Shown one piece after another: positions 60,902-64,000 of a DNA stretch of 64,000 nucleotides; position 1 is the stretch's first letter, and each line of letters begins with the position of its first letter. A model generated the notes under the pieces. It saw nothing but the letters and a program-made list of their open reading frames with translations. It did no database searches and was not told the DNA's origin. A program made the position numbers and the translations under genes. This stretch comes from MGBC163016 sp964462135 (GTDB lineage: Bacteria; Actinomycetota; Coriobacteriia; Coriobacteriales; Eggerthellaceae), in contig CAYWWK010000001.1 in the NCBI GenBank assembly GCA_964462135.1, positions 124,001 through 188,000 on the forward strand. Direction: 5' to 3'.

Positions 60902-62504
60902 CATCCCCTTAGGAATAGGGTCGTCGGCAAATCACCTGGCACGTGCCCTCATGCCGCATGCATCCCTCAGCGTGATCGATGAGGGATATGACATCACAAG
61001 CTCTGTCACCTCAAGTGTCTTTGAGGTGCCAGAGGTTTTTGCCACCTCATCCACCCGTGATGGGAAGACCTCTGTCTTCTATGGGCTTCAAAGGCTCTCT
61101 GAGGTACGGGAAGGCATGACGGAGGCATTCCTCCATGATGGACGAGGATCGGTTGTACAGACGATATTGGGATCAAGCGTTGCCTCTTGGCATCGCTATG
61201 GCGCATTCGGAAAGGTCACTGCTGGCAGTGACACCCATGAGAGAACTTTTTTCGGCTATGACTCAGAAGAGCAGGACCCTCTGACCGGCCTTCTCTACCT
61301 CAGGGCACGCTACTACGACACTTCATCAGCCCGCTTCGGAGTGGCTGACACCTATCTGGGCAACACCTTCGATCCCATAACCCAAAACCGCTATCTCTAC
61401 TGCGCGTCAGACCCGGTGAACCATGCAGACCCGACGGGACACTACACCCAGAGGGATCTTTTGAACTGGGGTTTGTCAAGAGGAGGGCGTGCGGCCTCTG
61501 CAGCCCAGGCGTATCTTCTGAGGTACACGAAGCCAAAGCCGAAAGTGCATACCAGTTGGCCTTCGAACCGCAGCAGCTTCTATGATCCCAATGCGAAGCC
61601 GGGCCAAGCGCCTTTGGGCGATTGGGATCGTGCGAACAACCAGCTTCAGACGACTGTGAGGCTCAAAAGCCACGTGACGGAAGCCGACGCGTGGGCCACC
61701 ACCATGCAGTGGATTGCTGAGGCAACGGCAAGGATCTCTTCCAAATACGGTGTTGAGGCTTCCCAGACGTTCCTTGCCAGACAAGCAGTCATCTATTGGG
61801 AACGGTTCGTAGCCTACTATTGTGGCAACGCATCCAATATGCAGGACTGGACCTATGATCGCAAGGCTGCGATTAAGTATGTGAGAAGTCTGACGGCAGG
61901 TCGACCAAACTTCGATGATCTTGAAGATGAATTCATGTATGCTTTAAACAATCCAGGCTTCAGGAATCCCAGTTACGGATCTTTCAAAGGAAATTGCGCC
62001 AACTTCGTGTCTCAAGTTCTTCACGAGGGTGGAATTCCTATGAACGAGGACTGGCATTCGTATCCCAACCTGCTCGTTCAGTTCCTCGGCAGTTCGTTGG
62101 GGCCGCTATGCTACCTGCTTCTGAGAGATAAACCTTCCATTTTCTGGGACACCACACTAGCTTGGACGCGCGCTTCGACTCAGTTCAGTTATTTCAGTGA
62201 CCCAACGAACGGGTATATCAATGGAGATGTGATAGATATCAGCAAGGGGTTATACAACTCGGGTGAAGGTGAAACCAACGTCTCGTACTCAGATCTATCG
62301 TCACAATTACCGAGCCTCGGAATACAAGCAGGCGACATCATGTATTTCTACAACCAGGAGGAGGGTGTTCACCATGCAGCGGTCATCTCGAAAGTTGAAG
62401 ATGGAGAGATATACTACTCTGCCAATTCCGTAATTAGGGATGATCAACCGCTCGTAAATGGACTAGAAGAGAATGATGGTGTGGTGATAGTGAGGTTACG
62501 GTGA
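60843..62504 (+). CDS. Orphan rhs-CT cassette 4 with Amidase_6-like toxin tip
   Basis: Open for 553 residues; rhs homology starts only at about 60935 (LARALMPHASLSV), the first 31 residues being spacer-derived. The core 61260-61441 is identical to the other copies, followed by the same YTQRDLLNWGLSRGGRA linker as cassette 2. The tip resembles the putative amidase domain (Amidase_6): GNCANFVSQVLHEGGIPMN with the presumed catalytic Cys near residue 384, DWHSY, a Trp-rich middle part, and QAGDIMYFY, then HHAAVIS with the presumed His and an ANSV segment. It would cut peptide or amide bonds, perhaps in peptidoglycan. A GTGA overlap joins it to a lipoprotein immunity gene. Confidence 0.8.
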   Translation: MIFDVRIHSSSKFLHLDIFIIPLGIGSSANHLARALMPHASLSVIDEGYDITSSVTSSVFEVPEVFATSSTRDGKTSVFYGLQRLSEVREGMTEAFLHDGRGSVVQTILGSSVASWHRYGAFGKVTAGSDTHERTFFGYDSEEQDPLTGLLYLRARYYDTSSARFGVADTYLGNTFDPITQNRYLYCASDPVNHADPTGHYTQRDLLNWGLSRGGRAASAAQAYLLRYTKPKPKVHTSWPSNRSSFYDPNAKPGQAPLGDWDRANNQLQTTVRLKSHVTEADAWATTMQWIAEATARISSKYGVEASQTFLARQAVIYWERFVAYYCGNASNMQDWTYDRKAAIKYVRSLTAGRPNFDDLEDEFMYALNNPGFRNPSYGSFKGNCANFVSQVLHEGGIPMNEDWHSYPNLLVQFLGSSLGPLCYLLLRDKPSIFWDTTLAWTRASTQFSYFSDPTNGYINGDVIDISKGLYNSGEGETNVSYSDLSSQLPSLGIQAGDIMYFYNQEEGVHHAAVISKVEDGEIYYSANSVIRDDQPLVNGLEENDGVVIVRLR

Positions 62505-62947
62505 GTCCAAGCAAATGTATCAAAATTCCTTTTATACTCATTATGTTGATAAGTCTAAGTTTGCCGCTAAAGGGATGCATGACGCCTGACGAAGCGGATA
62601 ACGCAAAGGGGTTATGCGGAGTGGACGAGTCGATAATAGAGCGCACAATTTATCAGCAAATTGAACTAGCGGTCACCAGTGATCCTATCAAACCTGGAGA
62701 GATATCTGATCCTTTGGATTATTTTCGCCCTAGAATCGGATCAGACGGAAGAGTGATATCTCGAATAACAGGCGTTGATGTAATAGAACTACAAGAAGGT
62801 GATGCAGAAATCAATGCAACGTTGAATGTCCTATTTGACCAATACTATTCTGATGGTAATGTAGGTCATAAAAAAGACACTTGGTATTTAGACATAAAAG
62901 CAGAAGACAATATGTGGGTAGTTTCAGATATACATATACCAGTTTAA
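62501..62947 (+). CDS. Predicted lipoprotein immunity to the amidase-type toxin
   Basis: A 148-residue protein. Residues 1-26 form a lipoprotein signal peptide (basic start, hydrophobic FILIMLISLSLPL, lipobox LKGC with Cys26). The mature part is an acidic alpha/beta domain ending DTWYLDIKAEDNMWVVSDI. The GTG start overlaps the toxin stop by 4 bp. A membrane-anchored outer-face location would suit neutralising a toxin that attacks the wall from outside, unlike the other immunity proteins of the locus, which lack export signals. Confidence 0.7.
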   Translation: MSPSKCIKIPFILIMLISLSLPLKGCMTPDEADNAKGLCGVDESIIERTIYQQIELAVTSDPIKPGEISDPLDYFRPRIGSDGRVISRITGVDVIELQEGDAEINATLNVLFDQYYSDGNVGHKKDTWYLDIKAEDNMWVVSDIHIPV

Positions 62948-62984
62948 GATGCTGGGGACGGCTCCATTGAAGAGTCACGTGTGA

Positions 62985-63011
62985 GAGCCACGGGGACGGT
63001 TCTCCTGACTC
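62985..63011 (+). repeat. REP-like palindrome (GGGACGG family)
   Basis: GAGCCA (62985-62990) and TGACTC (63006-63011) flank CGGGGACGGTTCTCC, identical to the copy at 57264-57290. A partial GGGGACGGCTCC lies 35 bp before it. Confidence 0.6.
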
Positions 63012-63028
63012 TATCATCACTTCGCATC

Positions 63029-63198
63029 GCTCAAAAATGTCATTGCCTGTGGTTTTGTATACCACAGGCAATCATGCATTCAAGCGCTTGGCGTTGTGAC
63101 GAGGCCATGAATCCGTTTTGTTGTGGCGTAAGACGCCACGCGGCAGTGTGCGGCTTGCCCCCAGACTGGAAACATCTCCTCGGGTGAGGCAGGCCGCC
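63029..63198 (+). repeat. Repeat element A, copy 3
   Basis: Hairpin arms 63042-63053 and 63061-63072. It is homologous through to GTGAGGCAGGCCGCC with the left-edge copy at 42406-42579 and in the same orientation, so the two bracket the rhs locus as imperfect direct repeats about 20.6 kb apart. Confidence 0.8.
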
Positions 63199-63297
63199 AT
63201 CCGGGCAAGGCAAGGTGCCGCTGCGCGGACACCTTACACTACGAGCTTTCGCTACACACTGCGAGTCTCTGTTGCATACCACGAAGGGGTGATGGTG

Positions 63298-63479
63298 TTC
63301 GCATCAGTCGCCGTACGTAACGTTGCAGAAGATGAAGATACAGCCGCGTTAGAGCGTCTTGGCACGATCTTCGCCAAGACTTCACTTTCCAGACGGGGCA
63401 GATGAGTTCTTTTCCGTCTCCCTTCGCCATGATCTTCGATGATGGTCTATCCTGAAGAATCAGCTTTCAGCACTTTGGC
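63298..63479 (+). repeat. Inter-cassette element B, copy 4
   Basis: Starts TTCGCATCAGTCGCCGTACG; the hairpin is shortened to 8 bp (GTCTTGGC with GCCAAGAC). The end has drifted (GCTTTCAGCACTTTGGC). It closes the array without a following rhs fragment, possibly an emptied cassette slot. Confidence 0.7.
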
Positions 63480-63534
63480 AATATGATTCTGGGATCTGGG
63501 AGCGCGTCTCCTGCGGCACCGCGCAGTGTCCTCA

Positions 63535-63945
63535 TCAACTTGCCAAGGCAGCTGCAGCGGTGAGCGAAGGAATCAAAGAGTGCTTGAAGGCTTTCTTGTC
63601 ATAGGTGATTATCGCATCAACTTGAAGTGACTCCGCGGCTGCGCGGATAAGCCCATCTTCGTAATCGGGCTCATTGGACTTGAGGGCATCGAATACGAGC
63701 GTTCCAGACAGGTCTACCAGATCGAAGATTTGTGCGATATCAAAGATGGATGCCCGTGCGTCCGCTTCATCCATGTAATGAGTGCGTAAGGCGTAATAGA
63801 TCTCATTCAATGAGGAAGACAGCGCGTAGATTGAACCGCGATCCGAGACCATACGGTAGAGCAGCTGATTGACTTCCTCATGGAACGGGGATTCGGGATA
63901 TACCCAATACACAAGTGCATTCGCATCAAAGAGAAGCGATTTCAT
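63535..63945 (-). CDS. PIN-domain VapC-like toxin
   Basis: A 136-residue PIN endoribonuclease-type protein. LLFDANALVYW (Asp7), a mid Glu in LNEIYYAL, Asp in EPDYEDGLIRAAAE and IITYDKKAF (Asp) make the four-acid site. VapC toxins cleave tRNA or rRNA unless bound by an antitoxin. The ATG at 63945 overlaps the end of an open frame entering from the right edge, which fits a VapB-VapC pair. It is probably not part of the rhs locus. Confidence 0.8.
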   Translation of the reverse strand: MKSLLFDANALVYWVYPESPFHEEVNQLLYRMVSDRGSIYALSSSLNEIYYALRTHYMDEADARASIFDIAQIFDLVDLSGTLVFDALKSNEPDYEDGLIRAAAESLQVDAIITYDKKAFKHSLIPSLTAAAALAS

Positions 63946-64000
63946 GGGTGCGTCTATCCTTTCCCTCTTGCAGCAGCTCATCTGCGGAAGCATTCGTTGG
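63926..64000 (-). CDS. C-terminal end of probable antitoxin (partial)
   Basis: The last 24 codons of a frame running off the right edge (reading ASADELLQEGKD, then RRTHEIASL and a stop at 63926). It overlaps the start of the PIN toxin gene by 20 bases, the usual antitoxin-toxin coupling. Too short for a family call. Confidence 0.45.
   Translation of the reverse strand, partial: PTNASADELLQEGKDRRTHEIASL

Larger units (their letters stand above)
62948..63534 (+). other. Gene-free right edge of the rhs locus
   Basis: About 590 bp with a REP-like palindrome (62985-63011), element A copy 3 (63029-63198) and element B copy 4 (63298 to about 63479), in the same order as in spacer 2, but no rhs fragment follows. 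No gene is seen. Confidence 0.75.

Noticed and set aside
63118..63405. Possible 95-residue gene covering element B copy 4
   Set aside because: Made of repeat sequence; the equivalent frame is interrupted or altered in the other copies, so at most a remnant.

Overview
The window reads as a chromosomal segment of a moderately high-GC Gram-positive anaerobe, most likely an actinobacterium of the class Coriobacteriia (Eggerthellaceae-like). Supporting this by inference are a TsaB-RimI-TsaD triple fusion, a site-2 protease with a helix-turn-helix insert in place of the PDZ domain, sortase-anchored VaFE/SpaA surface proteins, a menaquinone methyltransferase beside Tat and Hyp (hydrogenase maturation) genes, formate-tetrahydrofolate ligase, and the gene order pyrH-frr-uppS-cdsA-dxr-rseP-ispG-proS. 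No rRNA or tRNA genes or CRISPR arrays were seen.

Left part (1-10.3 kb): an MFS exporter, a membrane-anchored SurA-like protein, HtpG (Hsp90), a DUF2064-type glycosyltransferase, a complete polar amino-acid ABC importer (binding lipoprotein, permease, ATPase), and an HtrA/DegP serine protease. Centre (10.5-30.4 kb): the translation/isoprenoid/phospholipid cluster pyrH, frr, uppS, cdsA, dxr, rseP, ispG, proS, split between dxr and rseP by a 4.6-kb opposite-strand gene for an LPQTG surface protein. It is followed by a phasin-like protein, rlmB, a YacP-type NYN nuclease, a formamidase, an APC permease, a threonine aldolase and an orphan OmpR-type response regulator. Right-centre (30.5-42.4 kb): coaX, fhs, tsaE, tsaB-rimI-tsaD, menG, a degenerate amidohydrolase, a small membrane protein, tatA, tatC, hypA, hypB, nadE and galU. 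Most of these genes are closely spaced or overlap, indicating operons.

The accessory part (42.4-63.5 kb) is a polymorphic-toxin locus. It holds one complete 3252-residue Rhs/YD-repeat protein with an N-terminal polytopic membrane domain, a DNRLRE-type domain, a LysM-like segment, a long YD shell and a C-terminal toxin, followed by an overlapping immunity gene. Downstream are three promoterless, N-terminally truncated rhs-CT cassettes, each with a different toxin tip and its own immunity gene. A 182-bp stretch just upstream of the toxin junction is identical in all four copies. Each orphan cassette is preceded by the same roughly 200-bp hairpin element (called element B here) and by REP-like GGGACGG palindromes. 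Another repeat (element A) lies at both ends of the locus and once inside it. The layout is what a store of swappable toxin tips would look like. The last toxin resembles an Amidase_6 cell-wall-type hydrolase, and its immunity protein is a predicted lipoprotein, so toxin and immunity would both act outside the membrane. The window ends with a VapC-like PIN toxin and the last codons of its probable antitoxin.
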